Shown: positions 27,500-37,238, numbered from the stretch's first letter. The stretch: 47,781 nt of DNA from Bacteroidota bacterium (GCA_022567155.1 JADFHN010000025.1:1-47781); one strand, 5' to 3'. Notes: generated by a model from the sequence alone, not told the origin. Numbers and translations are program-made.

Positions 27500-28618
27500 T
27501 TAAAAACTTTTCTTATAGGTTCTTCGTCGCGCATGCGTAACCTGATTAAAGTGTTTCCATAATTGATATATCGCTTTATTCTCTTCCAGCTCAGGAGTGC
27601 GAATAAAATTTGTTACTCCTTTTTCTTTAAATGTTTTATAATAATTACTAAAAATAATGGAGGTAACTCCTTTGTTTTGATATTCCGGATGTACACCAAT
27701 CAGATAAAAAATTACATCTTTGCTATTTTTCCTGGCATTTAACAGATGTAGAAATCCGAACGGGAATAATTTTCCTTTTGCTTTTTGTAGTGCTCTGGAA
27801 AATGAAGGCATTACAATCGCGAAAGCTACTAAATTATGCTGTTTGTCTTCAACAAATTCTATGTATTCCGGATTAATAAAACGAATATATTTCTTTTTGA
27901 AATATTCTTTTTGAATATCTGAAATTGCCACGAAAGAAGCTAAAGACGCATAGCTTGTGTTATATAGATCAAACATTTTATCTACATAGGGCATGATTTC
28001 TTTGGATGATTTAAAACTAATAGCGTTGAGACCATACCTGCGCTTAATGAGTTCTTGTGCTTTAAAGAAAGGAGCAGGGTCTATATCATCCATGTGGAAT
28101 TTGTTTTCTAAGTATTCTTTTTCTTTAACAAAACCTAATGCTTCTAAATGTTCTACGTAATAAGGATGGTTGTACCATGTAATCATGGTGCCGATATGCT
28201 TAAAGCCCTCGGTTAGAACTCCAACTTTGTCAAGGTTAGAAAATCCCATGGGACCTTCCATATATTCTAATTGGTGTTCTTTACCTATTTCTTGTACTTT
28301 ATTTAATAGTGCTTTGGAAACTTCAATATCATCAATAACATCAAACCAACCAAAGCGAATTTTATTTTTCTGTTGTTTTTTAACTTCTTCCCAATTGATT
28401 ATTGCAGCCACGCGCCCTACAATTTTATTGTTTTTATAGGCTAAGAAAAAATGAGCATCGACGTCTGAGAATACGGGGTTTATGGTTTTATCGAATGTAT
28501 CTAATTCTTGCTTTATAATAGGGGGAACCCAATATTTAGAATCTTTATATAATGAGAACGGAAATTTTACAAATTTTTTCAGATATCCTCTCTTTGTAAT
28601 CTCTTCAACATGTATCAT
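27500..28618 (-). CDS. GNAT-type acyltransferase-like protein
   Basis: A 372-residue protein of a family common in Bacteroidota and often annotated as GNAT or hypothetical (YghO-like). The N-terminal MIHVEEITKRGYLKKFVKFPFSLYKDSKYWVPP with a further VYRDSKYWVPPI-like element is characteristic; GRVAAIINW is the first GNAT-like strand, and VIFYLIGVHPEYQNKGVTSIIFSNYYKTFKEKG is the acetyl-CoA binding motif with the Q-x-x-G-x-x loop. The substrate is unknown. The start at 28618 gives the family's usual N-terminus. Confidence 0.75.
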   Translation of the reverse strand: MIHVEEITKRGYLKKFVKFPFSLYKDSKYWVPPIIKQELDTFDKTINPVFSDVDAHFFLAYKNNKIVGRVAAIINWEEVKKQQKNKIRFGWFDVIDDIEVSKALLNKVQEIGKEHQLEYMEGPMGFSNLDKVGVLTEGFKHIGTMITWYNHPYYVEHLEALGFVKEKEYLENKFHMDDIDPAPFFKAQELIKRRYGLNAISFKSSKEIMPYVDKMFDLYNTSYASLASFVAISDIQKEYFKKKYIRFINPEYIEFVEDKQHNLVAFAIVMPSFSRALQKAKGKLFPFGFLHLLNARKNSKDVIFYLIGVHPEYQNKGVTSIIFSNYYKTFKEKGVTNFIRTPELEENKAIYQLWKHFNQVTHARRRTYKKSF

Positions 28619-28770
28619 ATATATGAAATTAATTCTCTGTCTTAATATTTAAAAGCAAAATCTATTTTATTATTTCATAATCTAATCATAAGGAATCTCT
28701 ATGATTCCTAACCGGCCTTGAAATATTAGTGCCCAAAACCCAGGTTTCCGCAAAATGGTTTTTAGGAGTT

Positions 28771-28911
28771 ATGGACATGCTGCGCACTATGCTCGTTGAT
28801 ATGGCCGTTGCAGATGGCCGTATTGATATTTCTGAGTTGAAAGTGCTCACCGATACATTTCTCCGGGTGGGCTTTTCATCAAACGGTTCAAAAAATCATT
28901 CACACCGGTAA
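28771..28911 (+). pseudogene. Short fragment with TerB-like resemblance
   Basis: About 46 residues starting from MDMLRTMLVDMAVADGRIDISELKVLTDTFLRVGF. The pattern M-x-D-M-A-x-A-D-G-x-I-D-x-x-E resembles the helical metal-binding core of TerB-like domains, but the protein stops soon after, and no full domain follows. It may be a gene remnant, a very small protein or chance. It is followed after 64 bp by the PQQ dehydrogenase. Confidence 0.25.
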
Positions 28912-28975
28912 ATGTTTCCAGGTAAATTGTAAATTGGGATTTTCCCGAAACCTGTTGGATCGAAAAGTGCCATTT

Positions 28976-31126
28976 ATGTATATAATAAAAATCAATTCAC
29001 GGCTATTCCGATCTTCTTTTCTATTGATTACCCTAATATATGTATTTAGCTGCTCGTTTTTATCAGAAAAGGAAGATAAAAACTGGCCCGTTTACCTTGG
29101 AGATAATTCCAGCAGCCAATACTCTACGCTCGACCAGATAACTATCGACAACGTTCAAGATCTGGAGGTGGCATGGATTTACCAATCAGGAGATTCCGAT
29201 TCGCTTAACCGTACACAGATCCAATGCAACCCCCTGATTATTGATGGCATTCTTTACGGGAGTTCGCCAAAACTTAAATTCTTTGCCCTTAATGCCGCTA
29301 CCGGCGAGGAACAGTGGGTATTCGATCCCTGGGAAGGGGCTTATGATCAATATTTTATGGGCGTGAACCGCGGCCTGGTGTACTGGACTAACGGTGACCA
29401 GTCAAGATTGTTGTTTACGGCAGGTTCCTTTTTATATGCATTGGACCCGGTTGCTGGTAAACGCATCACCGCATTTGGAGAAAACGGCACAGTAGATTTG
29501 CGCAACGGGTTAGGCCGGGACGCCAGCGACCGGTTTGTTATTTCCACTACCCCGGGGATCGTTTATAAGGACCTGCTCATTCTGGGTACACGTGTAGATG
29601 AAGGGTCTGGCGCTGCACCCGGCCATATCAGAGCCTATAATGTAATAACCGGAGAGCAGGAGTGGATTTTCCACACCATTCCTCAACCAGGCGAATTTGG
29701 ATACGACACCTGGCCGGAAGAGGCGTATCTATACGCCGGCGGCGCCAATGCCTGGGCAGGCATGAGCCTCGATGAAGAAAGAGGATTGGTGTTCATACCT
29801 ACAGGTTCGGCATCTTATGATTTTTATGGCGCAGACCGTCATGGAAAAAACCTGTTTGCCAACTGTATTCTGGCGCTGAATGCCAATACCGGAGAACGTA
29901 TATGGCATTTCCAGACCGTACACCACGATCTGTGGGACCGCGACATCCCCGCACCTCCCAACCTGGTGACCATTAAAATAGGCGGTAGAAAAACAGACGC
30001 CGTAGCACAGATCACCAAAACAGGATACGTATTTGTGCTGGATCGTGAATCCGGCGAACCCTTGTTTCCCATAGAAGAAGAGCCTGTGCCTGCATCCCGG
30101 TTGTATGGAGAAAAAAGCTGGGCTACACAGCCAAAACCATTAAAACCACCGCCTTTTGCAAGACAAAAGTTTGAAAGAGCGGATCTGAATAATATGGACT
30201 CAGCGTCCTATGCATTTGTTTCCGAACGCTTCACCGGAAAACGTAATGAGCACATGTATGCACCACCCAGCGAGGAAGGTACCATCATATTTCCCGGTTA
30301 TGACGGCGGTGGGGAGTGGGGAGGCGCCGCATATGATCCGGAAACCGGATGGCTTTATGTGAATGCAAACGAAATGCCCTGGATACTTAATATGGTTCCC
30401 ATATTTAAAAATGAGACCAATCGGTTTGGCTTTGGAAAAGGACTTTTCAGGCAATATTGTGCCTCGTGCCATGGTGTCGATCGCAAAGGAGGCGAATTTA
30501 TGGGTGTAGTGCCGACGCTTGGAGGTTTAACAGGAAGAATGAACAGGGAATCGTTTATGACACAGTTGGAACAGGGTAAAGGAAATATGCCATCTTTTGC
30601 CTGGCTGACTGGTTATGAAGGGGAAGCTATCCGGGATTACCTGTGGCTGGCAGACAGCGTTGACGATACCAGGGATGAATCTAACCTTTATCCCGATCGG
30701 TACGCAGGTACAGGGTATATAAAATTTAAAGATCCTGAAGGTTATCCGGCCATCAAGCCGCCGTGGGGAACGTTGACTGCTATTGATTTATCAGCAGGAG
30801 AGATCCAATGGCAGGTTTCGCTTGGCGAACACCCCGGACTTACAGAAAAAGGCATACCTGTCACCGGCACGGAGAACTATGGAGGGCCTTTGCTGACAGC
30901 AGGAGGAATACTTTTTATTGCTGCCACTCAGGATGAAAAATTCAGGGCTTTTGATCCGGCTAACGGCAATCTGGTATGGGAAACAAAATTACCTGCTGCC
31001 GGCTATGCTACGCCATCGACATACAGTATAAATGGGAAGCAATATATTGTGATTGCATGCGGTGGAGGCAAGCTGGGAACGCCGTCGGGAGACGTTTACA
31101 TGGCTTTTGCCCTTCCGGGGAAATGA
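28976..31126 (+). CDS. PQQ-dependent dehydrogenase with inserted cytochrome c (quinohemoprotein lipoprotein)
   Basis: About 716 residues starting at 28976. A lipobox IYVFSC puts the acylated cysteine at residue 26, so it is a periplasm-facing lipoprotein. The eight-bladed propeller of PQQ enzymes begins with KNWPVYLGDNSSSQYSTLDQI, and tryptophan-rich blade motifs repeat, such as EEQWVFDPWEGA, GERIWHFQTVHHDLWDRDIPAPPNLV and GEIQWQVSLGE. A haem c motif C495-A-S-C498-H499 is inserted before the last blades, followed by a methionine-bearing stretch. It is like secreted glucose/aldose or alcohol dehydrogenases, passing electrons to the haem; the substrate is unknown and no PQQ synthesis genes are in the window. 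Confidence 0.85.
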   Translation: MYIIKINSRLFRSSFLLITLIYVFSCSFLSEKEDKNWPVYLGDNSSSQYSTLDQITIDNVQDLEVAWIYQSGDSDSLNRTQIQCNPLIIDGILYGSSPKLKFFALNAATGEEQWVFDPWEGAYDQYFMGVNRGLVYWTNGDQSRLLFTAGSFLYALDPVAGKRITAFGENGTVDLRNGLGRDASDRFVISTTPGIVYKDLLILGTRVDEGSGAAPGHIRAYNVITGEQEWIFHTIPQPGEFGYDTWPEEAYLYAGGANAWAGMSLDEERGLVFIPTGSASYDFYGADRHGKNLFANCILALNANTGERIWHFQTVHHDLWDRDIPAPPNLVTIKIGGRKTDAVAQITKTGYVFVLDRESGEPLFPIEEEPVPASRLYGEKSWATQPKPLKPPPFARQKFERADLNNMDSASYAFVSERFTGKRNEHMYAPPSEEGTIIFPGYDGGGEWGGAAYDPETGWLYVNANEMPWILNMVPIFKNETNRFGFGKGLFRQYCASCHGVDRKGGEFMGVVPTLGGLTGRMNRESFMTQLEQGKGNMPSFAWLTGYEGEAIRDYLWLADSVDDTRDESNLYPDRYAGTGYIKFKDPEGYPAIKPPWGTLTAIDLSAGEIQWQVSLGEHPGLTEKGIPVTGTENYGGPLLTAGGILFIAATQDEKFRAFDPANGNLVWETKLPAAGYATPSTYSINGKQYIVIACGGGKLGTPSGDVYMAFALPGK

Positions 31127-31458
31127 ATCCGCTGGCTTCTTCTTTATCGCGTGGATTACAGAGCAAAAACATTCTATTTTGGCCATCGTACAGGGAAGGA
31201 AAAAACAAAACTTTTGCCCCGCCCTTTAGGGCGGAGATGATAAGAATTCCTGCCTGCCCCATCGGGATGCCTGTGGCACCGGCAGGCATGGCAATACATA
31301 GGGCTTTAGCCATTAAAAACAGAATCCATGTTGTTAGTAAGAATATGGATACATGCTGTTTGGGCCACAAAGAACAGGGAAACCCTGCTTGACAAAACAG
31401 GATAAAATCTTGATTTGTGCAGGATAGGATGTAACTTGAATTATTGAATATGTTTACT
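31127..31458. other. Intergenic stretch with GC-rich hairpins
   Basis: About 330 bases with no gene. It holds a perfect hairpin CCGCCC/GGGCGG (31219-31234, loop TTTA) and, next to it, a mini-palindrome with arms TGCCTGCC (31251-31258) and GGCAGGCA (31281-31288). Confidence 0.6.
31219..31288. repeat. GC-rich hairpin and mini-palindrome
   Basis: CCGCCC (31219-31224), TTTA, GGGCGG (31229-31234), then TGCCTGCC (31251-31258) and its exact complement GGCAGGCA (31281-31288). Belongs to the same dispersed set as 69-151 and 26147-26205. Confidence 0.6.
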
Positions 31459-32865
31459 ATGAAAAAGATTACGCTCTTATTAATTCTAATTGCATTGGCA
31501 GCAAGTTGTCAGCAAGCAAAAAAGGAATTAAACGATGAAAAACCGGCGGATACCGTCAACTACCTGGAAGAACCGAACGATGCCCGAAACAACCGGATGG
31601 AATGGTGGCGGGATGCCACTTTTGGTATGTTTATTCATTGGGGTGTGTATTCCGTGCCGGCAGGAGTATATAATGAAGAACAGATACCTGGTATTGGTGA
31701 ATGGATCATGAACAGCGCTCATATTCCTGTCGCGGAATATGAAAAATTTGCCCGGAAGTTTAATCCCGTAAAATACGATGCAGATGAATGGGTGCGTATT
31801 GCCAGAGACGCCGGCATGAAATACATCGTCATCACTTCCAAACATCACGATGGGTTCAGTCTCTGGGATTCAGAAGTAAGCGATTATGACGTCATTGATT
31901 TTGCACCTGTAAAACGGGATTTATTAAGTGAGTTGAAAGAGGCGTGCGATAAATACGGCATTCATCTTGGGTTTTATCATTCCATCATGGACTGGCATCA
32001 TCCGGATGCCCAGGCACCGCATTATCCGGATTATAATACCAGCGAAAAAAGCAATCCCAACTTTGATAGTTATGTGCAAAATTATCTGAAGCCGCAGGTG
32101 AAGGAGCTGATTGTGAGATATGATCCTGATATACTTTGGTTTGACGGGGAGTGGATCCCGGAATGGACGCATGCACACGGACTGGACATGTATCAGTTTG
32201 TACGCGGTCTGAAGCCCGAAATACTTGTCAACAATCGGGTTGATAAGGGGCGTATGGGAATGCAGGGAATGAATAAACAAGATCAGAAGTATGCCGGAGA
32301 CTTTGGCACTCCTGAGCAGGAGATTCTTGAAGGCACTTCTTCGCTGGACTGGGAATCATGCATGACCATGAATGATACCTGGGGATTTAAATCCTTCGAT
32401 GAAAACTGGAAATCAGCAGAAACCCTGATTCACAACCTTATAGATATTACTGCAAAAGGAGGAAATTATTTATTGAACATCGGTCCTGATGCCGAGGGGT
32501 TGATTCCGCAGGCAAGCCGTGATCGGCTTACAGAAATAGGAGATTGGTTAAAAATCAACGGTGAGGCCATTTACAATACAAAGCGATACAAGCCGTTCAG
32601 GGAAGGCGAAACCATTTATTATACCAGAAGTAAAGACAACCGGTTTGTGTATGTCATCAGAACTACCTGGCCAGGAGAAAGCCTGGAATTAATGCATGTT
32701 TCACCCAAAGAAGGCAGCGAAATATTTTTGAAAGGGTTTGAAATCCCACTGAATTGGAACATAGAAGGGGATGTTACGATTATAGAAATACCGGAAATAT
32801 TAAATGACATAGCCAATCGTCCGTGTGACTACGCATGGAGTTTCAGGATAGAAGTTGATGCGTAA
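31459..32865 (+). CDS. Alpha-L-fucosidase, GH29, lipoprotein
   Basis: A GH29 enzyme of 468 residues from the ATG at 31459. The N-terminus MKKITLLLILIALAASC is a lipoprotein signal with the acylated cysteine at residue 17. The GH29 core shows FGMFIHWGVYSVPAG, YIVITSKHHDGFSLWDS, LGFYHSIMDWHHPD and the catalytic nucleophile D229 in ILWFDGEWIPEW. It would remove terminal alpha-L-fucose from glycans or algal fucoidan-type polysaccharides at the cell surface. Two upstream in-frame start codons (31444 and 31450) are less likely because they add residues before the signal peptide. No SusC/SusD genes are near, so it is not in a typical polysaccharide locus. Confidence 0.92.
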   Translation: MKKITLLLILIALAASCQQAKKELNDEKPADTVNYLEEPNDARNNRMEWWRDATFGMFIHWGVYSVPAGVYNEEQIPGIGEWIMNSAHIPVAEYEKFARKFNPVKYDADEWVRIARDAGMKYIVITSKHHDGFSLWDSEVSDYDVIDFAPVKRDLLSELKEACDKYGIHLGFYHSIMDWHHPDAQAPHYPDYNTSEKSNPNFDSYVQNYLKPQVKELIVRYDPDILWFDGEWIPEWTHAHGLDMYQFVRGLKPEILVNNRVDKGRMGMQGMNKQDQKYAGDFGTPEQEILEGTSSLDWESCMTMNDTWGFKSFDENWKSAETLIHNLIDITAKGGNYLLNIGPDAEGLIPQASRDRLTEIGDWLKINGEAIYNTKRYKPFREGETIYYTRSKDNRFVYVIRTTWPGESLELMHVSPKEGSEIFLKGFEIPLNWNIEGDVTIIEIPEILNDIANRPCDYAWSFRIEVDA

Positions 32866-33055
32866 AATAGTGAGGTTAAATGATAAAAGATTGCAGCCAT
32901 TTCATTTATTTTAGGAGGGAAATCACATACTCTTTTGATTTTCAGTATTAGCGTCCGGGTTCTGAATTAGAAAATCTATCTGCCCTGTAATTTACAGCAT
33001 TTTTCTGAAGCCATTTATTTTACCCGGAATCTGCTGCCATAAAATGATCTTCCGC

Positions 33056-34216
33056 TTACTCTCTCCAACTCATCGGATAATTATCATCGTTATATTTCAA
33101 GGCTTCCTCCGTGAGTTTGAGCGGTCTGAAGGTATCGATCATCACGGCATATTCCCTGGTTTCCTTTTTCCCGATACTTTTTTCAACCGTTCCGGGATGC
33201 GGTCCGTGGGGCAGGCCGCCCGGATGCAACGTAAACGAACCTCTCTCGATACCTTCCCGGCTCATAAAATCTCCTTCCACATAATATAGTACTTCATCCG
33301 AATCAATATTGGAATGATTATATGGCACCGGAATGGACAGCGGATGATAATCGAACAAACGAGGCACAAAAGAACATATCACCAGGTTATTTGCCTGGAA
33401 GGTCTGATGTACGGGTGGAGGCTGATGAATACGTCCCGTCAGTGGCTCAAAATCGTAGATTGACAATTTATAGGGGTATAAAAATCCATCCCAGCCTACC
33501 ACATCAAAAGGGCTATGGTCATATATATAATGGTACAGATTCCCCCTCATTTTGATTTTTACCAGAAATTTTCCTTCTCCATCCTCGGTGTCCAATGCTT
33601 CCGGCGGGTGGATGTCCCTTTCGCAATAGGGCGAATGTTCAAGCAACTGCCCAAGCATATTCCTGTACCTCGAAACCGTTTCTATCGGAGCCGTTGACTC
33701 GGTAATCTGTAGCTTCACCTGCCCGTCATTCCAGTCGATTTTATAAATGGTAGTTCTCGGAATCACCACATAATCACCTTTTTTTATCTCCAGCTTTCCA
33801 AACTGCGAATATAAGGTGCCGCTTCCGTCATGCACAAAAATGACCTCATCGGCTTCTCCGTTTTTATAATAGTAATCCATCGTTTTACCTGAAGGATGAC
33901 ATATCGAAATAGCTATATCATCGTTGACCATCAGCACTTTTCTTGCATCCAGATAATCTTCTCCGGTAGTTGTTATACCGGAAGTGTTCAGGTGGGTTTG
34001 TTTTAAAGGATAATCCTCTGCAATCTTTATCTTGTATGATTCCACAGGCCCCACTTCGGCCACGCGGGTAGGTGGATGAATGTGGTATAGGTTTGAATAA
34101 ATTCCGGAAAAACCGAGCGAACTGACCAACTCTTCATGGTAAAGCGATCCATCTGGTTTTCTGAACTGGATATGCCGCTTTTCCGGTATGTTTCCAAGTC
34201 TGAAATAATATGCCAT
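33056..34216 (-). CDS. hmgA: Homogentisate 1,2-dioxygenase
   Basis: A 386-residue protein. The enzyme opens the ring of homogentisate to maleylacetoacetate in tyrosine and phenylalanine breakdown. The opening YYFRLGNIPEKRHIQFRKPDGSLYHEEL is the family N-terminus in Bacteroidota. Cupin-type strands GDYVVIPRTTIYKIDW and SYLYYVEGDFMSREG-like DEVLYYVEGDFMSREG are seen; probable iron ligands are a histidine in YNHSNIDSDE with the following acidic residue and the histidine in LPHGPHPG. The other tyrosine degradation genes are not in the window. It starts 13 bp after the S41 protease stop, so the two are co-transcribed. Confidence 0.88.
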   Translation of the reverse strand: MAYYFRLGNIPEKRHIQFRKPDGSLYHEELVSSLGFSGIYSNLYHIHPPTRVAEVGPVESYKIKIAEDYPLKQTHLNTSGITTTGEDYLDARKVLMVNDDIAISICHPSGKTMDYYYKNGEADEVIFVHDGSGTLYSQFGKLEIKKGDYVVIPRTTIYKIDWNDGQVKLQITESTAPIETVSRYRNMLGQLLEHSPYCERDIHPPEALDTEDGEGKFLVKIKMRGNLYHYIYDHSPFDVVGWDGFLYPYKLSIYDFEPLTGRIHQPPPVHQTFQANNLVICSFVPRLFDYHPLSIPVPYNHSNIDSDEVLYYVEGDFMSREGIERGSFTLHPGGLPHGPHPGTVEKSIGKKETREYAVMIDTFRPLKLTEEALKYNDDNYPMSWRE

Positions 34217-34229
34217 ATCGTTTCAATAT

Positions 34230-35885
34230 TTAATATGCTTCCGCCAGCAGTGCGGCATCATCAAATAATTCAAGCGCCCGGATGTATATTTCGTTCGAAA
34301 CAGGATTAATGACAGGATAATATCCGTTTTCGCCCCATACAAAAGAGGCAATATCTGCTTTCACTAAACCTTTCAGTAATGTCAGAGAGTGTTGAAACTC
34401 AGTTTTATTAAAAGCAATACCCAGTTCTTCGCCAATTTCTACGATATTTGCAAGCATTTCATCCGTTATGACAAAGGAGTTCATAAAATCATCAAAATGC
34501 ATATTTCCCAGTGCCTCATTGTGTGCGATAAAATAGTTGAACGTATATTCCCTGACTGCTCTTTTGTTTCTCAGTGTGCTATAATAAGCCGTTTGCATGG
34601 AAGTATCATAGGGCACAAAATAATCAGGCATAATGCCACCACCACCATATATGGTTCGCCCTTTGGCAGTTTCAAACTTAAGCGAATCTTCAAATTTTAT
34701 GCTGTCTGCATGAAAAAATTCACCATGGTCATACCTGCTCGAAATATCTGAGTAATAATCTTCTCCATTGTTGTAAGGCTTCTGTATAGATCTGCCGCTG
34801 GGTGTGTAATAGCGCGCTATGGTAAGCCGTAGTTCAGATCTGTCATTCAGCGATATCGGCATCTGTACCAACCCTTTCCCGAATGTTCGCCTGCCCACAA
34901 TCAACGCCCTGTCGTGATCCTGCAACGCACCGGCCACGATTTCTGAAGCTGACGCGCTGTACTCATCAACCAACACAATTACCAGGCCATTTTCAAATAT
35001 CCCTTCTTTTCGGGCATAAAAAGATGAATTATAACGGTCGTGCACACTTTTCTGGGAAACAATGAGCTTCCTGCCGGCTATCAGTTCATCTGAAATGTCT
35101 TCGGCGGCGCTCATTAATCCCCCAGGATTACCCTGGAGATCCAAAACAAGCTTCGTCATGCCTTTATCAAGCATTTCGGAAAGTGCGTTTTTAAATTCAT
35201 CGTATGTTTTAGATCCAAACCGGCTTATTTTAATATATCCCGTTTCTTTATTGATCATGTAGCTCGATACAATGGTACGCTGAGGAATGGTTCCTCTTGT
35301 AATGGTATAATCCTTTTCTGTGTTTTCCCTTAAAATTGTAATGGTCACTTCAGAACCAGCCTGACCCAGCAACCGGTCGGTCACCCCTTTGTTGGTAATA
35401 CCGGTACCTGCAATGATTTCACCTTCTACCTGTATTATCTTATCTCCTGATTGCAATCCAATGGTCTTTGACGGCCCGCCTTCCAGCACCCTGATTACAT
35501 AAACCGTATCTCTCAGTATATCAAACTGGATTCCAATACCTTCGTATACTCCACGTAACTGGGCATTCAGCCGCTCCACTTCTTCTTTTGGTATATAGGT
35601 GGAATGCGGATCCAGCTCCCGCAGCATCTCAACTATCGCATCATCAACGAGTCTTGAGGCATCCACCTCATCCACATAATTCTTATCAATGCTCAGAATT
35701 ACATCCTTGAATTTTGCAATGCTACCCGATATCCCCTGTATGGAAAATTTGGGTTCGAGCATGGTAGCACCTATGAAAATACCAACTACTACAGCAATGG
35801 CTATTATGAAAGGTAAACGTATGTCCGATTTTGTATTACTTATCTTGTTCACAAACCTGATTATTAATCCATTGAAACTTTGCAC
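34230..35885 (-). CDS. S41 family C-terminal processing protease (CtpA/Prc-like)
   Basis: A 551-residue exported serine protease. The N-terminus has a signal anchor (LPFIIAIAVVVGIFIGATML, residues 24-43). A PDZ domain spans about residues 110-185 (GVYEGIGIQFDI, LQSGDKIIQVEG). The catalytic Ser-Lys pair is S312 in EYSASASEIVAGAL and K337 in TFGKGLVQ, 25 residues apart as in Prc. The C-terminal 150 residues form an extra domain of Bacteroidota homologues. It cuts C-termini of periplasmic or exported proteins. It is the upstream member of a probable operon with hmgA. Confidence 0.93.
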   Translation of the reverse strand: MQSFNGLIIRFVNKISNTKSDIRLPFIIAIAVVVGIFIGATMLEPKFSIQGISGSIAKFKDVILSIDKNYVDEVDASRLVDDAIVEMLRELDPHSTYIPKEEVERLNAQLRGVYEGIGIQFDILRDTVYVIRVLEGGPSKTIGLQSGDKIIQVEGEIIAGTGITNKGVTDRLLGQAGSEVTITILRENTEKDYTITRGTIPQRTIVSSYMINKETGYIKISRFGSKTYDEFKNALSEMLDKGMTKLVLDLQGNPGGLMSAAEDISDELIAGRKLIVSQKSVHDRYNSSFYARKEGIFENGLVIVLVDEYSASASEIVAGALQDHDRALIVGRRTFGKGLVQMPISLNDRSELRLTIARYYTPSGRSIQKPYNNGEDYYSDISSRYDHGEFFHADSIKFEDSLKFETAKGRTIYGGGGIMPDYFVPYDTSMQTAYYSTLRNKRAVREYTFNYFIAHNEALGNMHFDDFMNSFVITDEMLANIVEIGEELGIAFNKTEFQHSLTLLKGLVKADIASFVWGENGYYPVINPVSNEIYIRALELFDDAALLAEAY

Positions 35886-35988
35886 ATCTCAGGCTTTAAA
35901 ATTACATCTTTTTGTTTAAAACCTATCCGGTAGCAGCAATTCACTTTACAGATTTGTGAAGCGGTGAATTTAAGGTCAGAACTTTTAT

Positions 35989-35996
35989 TATCTTTG
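35989..35996 (+). promoter_or_regulatory. Promoter -7 box for the hemerythrin/RIC gene
   Basis: TATCTTTG is an exact TAnnTTTG box, 29 bp before the ATG at 36026. No clear TTTG at -33. Confidence 0.5.
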
Positions 35997-36025
35997 CAGA
36001 ATTCATTTATGCGAATGAATTTAAA

Positions 36026-36769
36026 ATGCTTAGCCAAAAAAAAATATCGGATATTGTAGATGAAAACTATGTTTTTGCATCCGTTCTGTACTTTTTCGGT
36101 ATTAATTTTTTTGATTATTCGGAAGAAACCCTCGAAAATGTATGCAATAAAAAGGGGCTGGATGTAAAATCTGTGGTCAGAGATCTTGAAAATGTAAACC
36201 AGAAAGGACCGGCTCATAATCATTTTTTAAGGAAATTACCAGTGGTCCTTGTAATTGAATACCTGAAGCATTCGCACCATGTTTTAATAAAAAAAAGGTT
36301 GCCTTATATTGCGCAACTGATTGGCGAACTTGACAGAAATGTGAGCCCTGTGCAACTTATTGAAGACCTTAAATGGATATTCCCGGTATTTGTTGAGGAT
36401 TTTATACATCATACTTATAAAGAAGAGGATACCCTTTTCAATTATATTTTACAACTCGATAAATCTTCAAAAGGAAAATTACTTCCATCAAAAATATACT
36501 TTACCATCCGGCAGACAGCACTCCGGAAATTTGCCGTTGAACATGAATTACATGACGAAGAATTGCATGGGATAAGCGAAATAACAAACGGTTACCAATT
36601 GGATGATACGGATCCGGTTCATTTAAAGGTGATATTTTACGAACTCCGCGAACTTGAACATGAATTGCGTATCCATGCAAGTATTGAAAATGAGATTCTT
36701 TTTCCGAAGGCGCTTATTCTTGAACAAAAAGTGTTGAAACAAATGGCGGAAACAGCAAAATTGAACTGA
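36026..36769 (+). CDS. Hemerythrin-domain iron-sulfur repair-like protein (RIC/ScdA type)
   Basis: A 247-residue protein. The N-terminal 60 residues (KISDIVDENYVFASVLYFFGINF) are of the ScdA_N type, found in iron-sulfur cluster repair proteins, though the conserved C-C pair seems absent. The hemerythrin domain then shows iron-binding histidine and acid clusters: EYLKHSHHVLIKKRLP, FIHHTYKEEDTLF, EHELHDEELHGI and EHELRIHASIENEILFPK. It probably binds a diiron centre and senses or buffers oxygen, nitric oxide or peroxide in the cytoplasm. The ruvX gene follows 11 bp later. Confidence 0.75.
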   Translation: MLSQKKISDIVDENYVFASVLYFFGINFFDYSEETLENVCNKKGLDVKSVVRDLENVNQKGPAHNHFLRKLPVVLVIEYLKHSHHVLIKKRLPYIAQLIGELDRNVSPVQLIEDLKWIFPVFVEDFIHHTYKEEDTLFNYILQLDKSSKGKLLPSKIYFTIRQTALRKFAVEHELHDEELHGISEITNGYQLDDTDPVHLKVIFYELRELEHELRIHASIENEILFPKALILEQKVLKQMAETAKLN

Positions 36770-36780
36770 TCCGGACAGCA

Positions 36781-37206
36781 ATGGGAAGAATATTGGCCTT
36801 AGATTACGGATTGAAACGGGTTGGAATAGCAGTTACTGACCCCATGAAGATCATAGCAAGTCCGCTTACCACCGTTGATGAAGCCCGTATCATGAAATAT
36901 CTCCGTGAATATCTGCCGAATGAAAATGTGGAAACCATTGTGGTGGGTATGCCAAATAGGCTTAATGGCCAGGCTACACATGCTACCGGGGCTGTAAAAA
37001 AATTTGTTGCCAAACTGAGGGAAACGTTTCCTGAAGTGAAAATTGATACTGAAAATGAACAATATACTTCTAAAATGGCTGTTGCGGCAATGATTGCAGG
37101 AGGTATGAAGAAAAAAGATAGAATAAAGAAGTCAAATATTGATAAAATCAGCGCTTCCATTATTTTGCAATCCTATCTGGAAAGAAAAGAATACAACGAC
37201 CGATAA
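36781..37206 (+). CDS. ruvX: Putative Holliday junction resolvase RuvX (YqgF)
   Basis: A 141-residue RNase H-fold nuclease. The motif ILALDYGLKRVGIAVTDP at the N-terminus carries the first metal-binding aspartate, VVGMPNRLNG is the second conserved strand, and the later IDTENEQYTSKMA contains the acidic residue of the third. The protein is thought to take part in rRNA processing or junction resolution. It is 11 bp after the hemerythrin gene and 32 bp before def; the run hemerythrin-ruvX-def may be one transcript. Confidence 0.92.
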   Translation: MGRILALDYGLKRVGIAVTDPMKIIASPLTTVDEARIMKYLREYLPNENVETIVVGMPNRLNGQATHATGAVKKFVAKLRETFPEVKIDTENEQYTSKMAVAAMIAGGMKKKDRIKKSNIDKISASIILQSYLERKEYNDR

Positions 37207-37238
37207 TTTTATTGATTTAACAAACTGCGTATTTTTTT

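Noticed and set aside
27118-27562. Three open frames across the 21-bp array as real repeat proteins
   Set aside because: The frames are open because the unit has 21 bases without stops. No signal peptide, promoter or flanking conserved domain supports any of them, so they are listed as a repeat only.
31251-31288. GC-rich palindrome as terminator of the PQQ dehydrogenase gene
   Set aside because: There is no T-run after it and the same element is found in unrelated places, so a repeat is the better reading.
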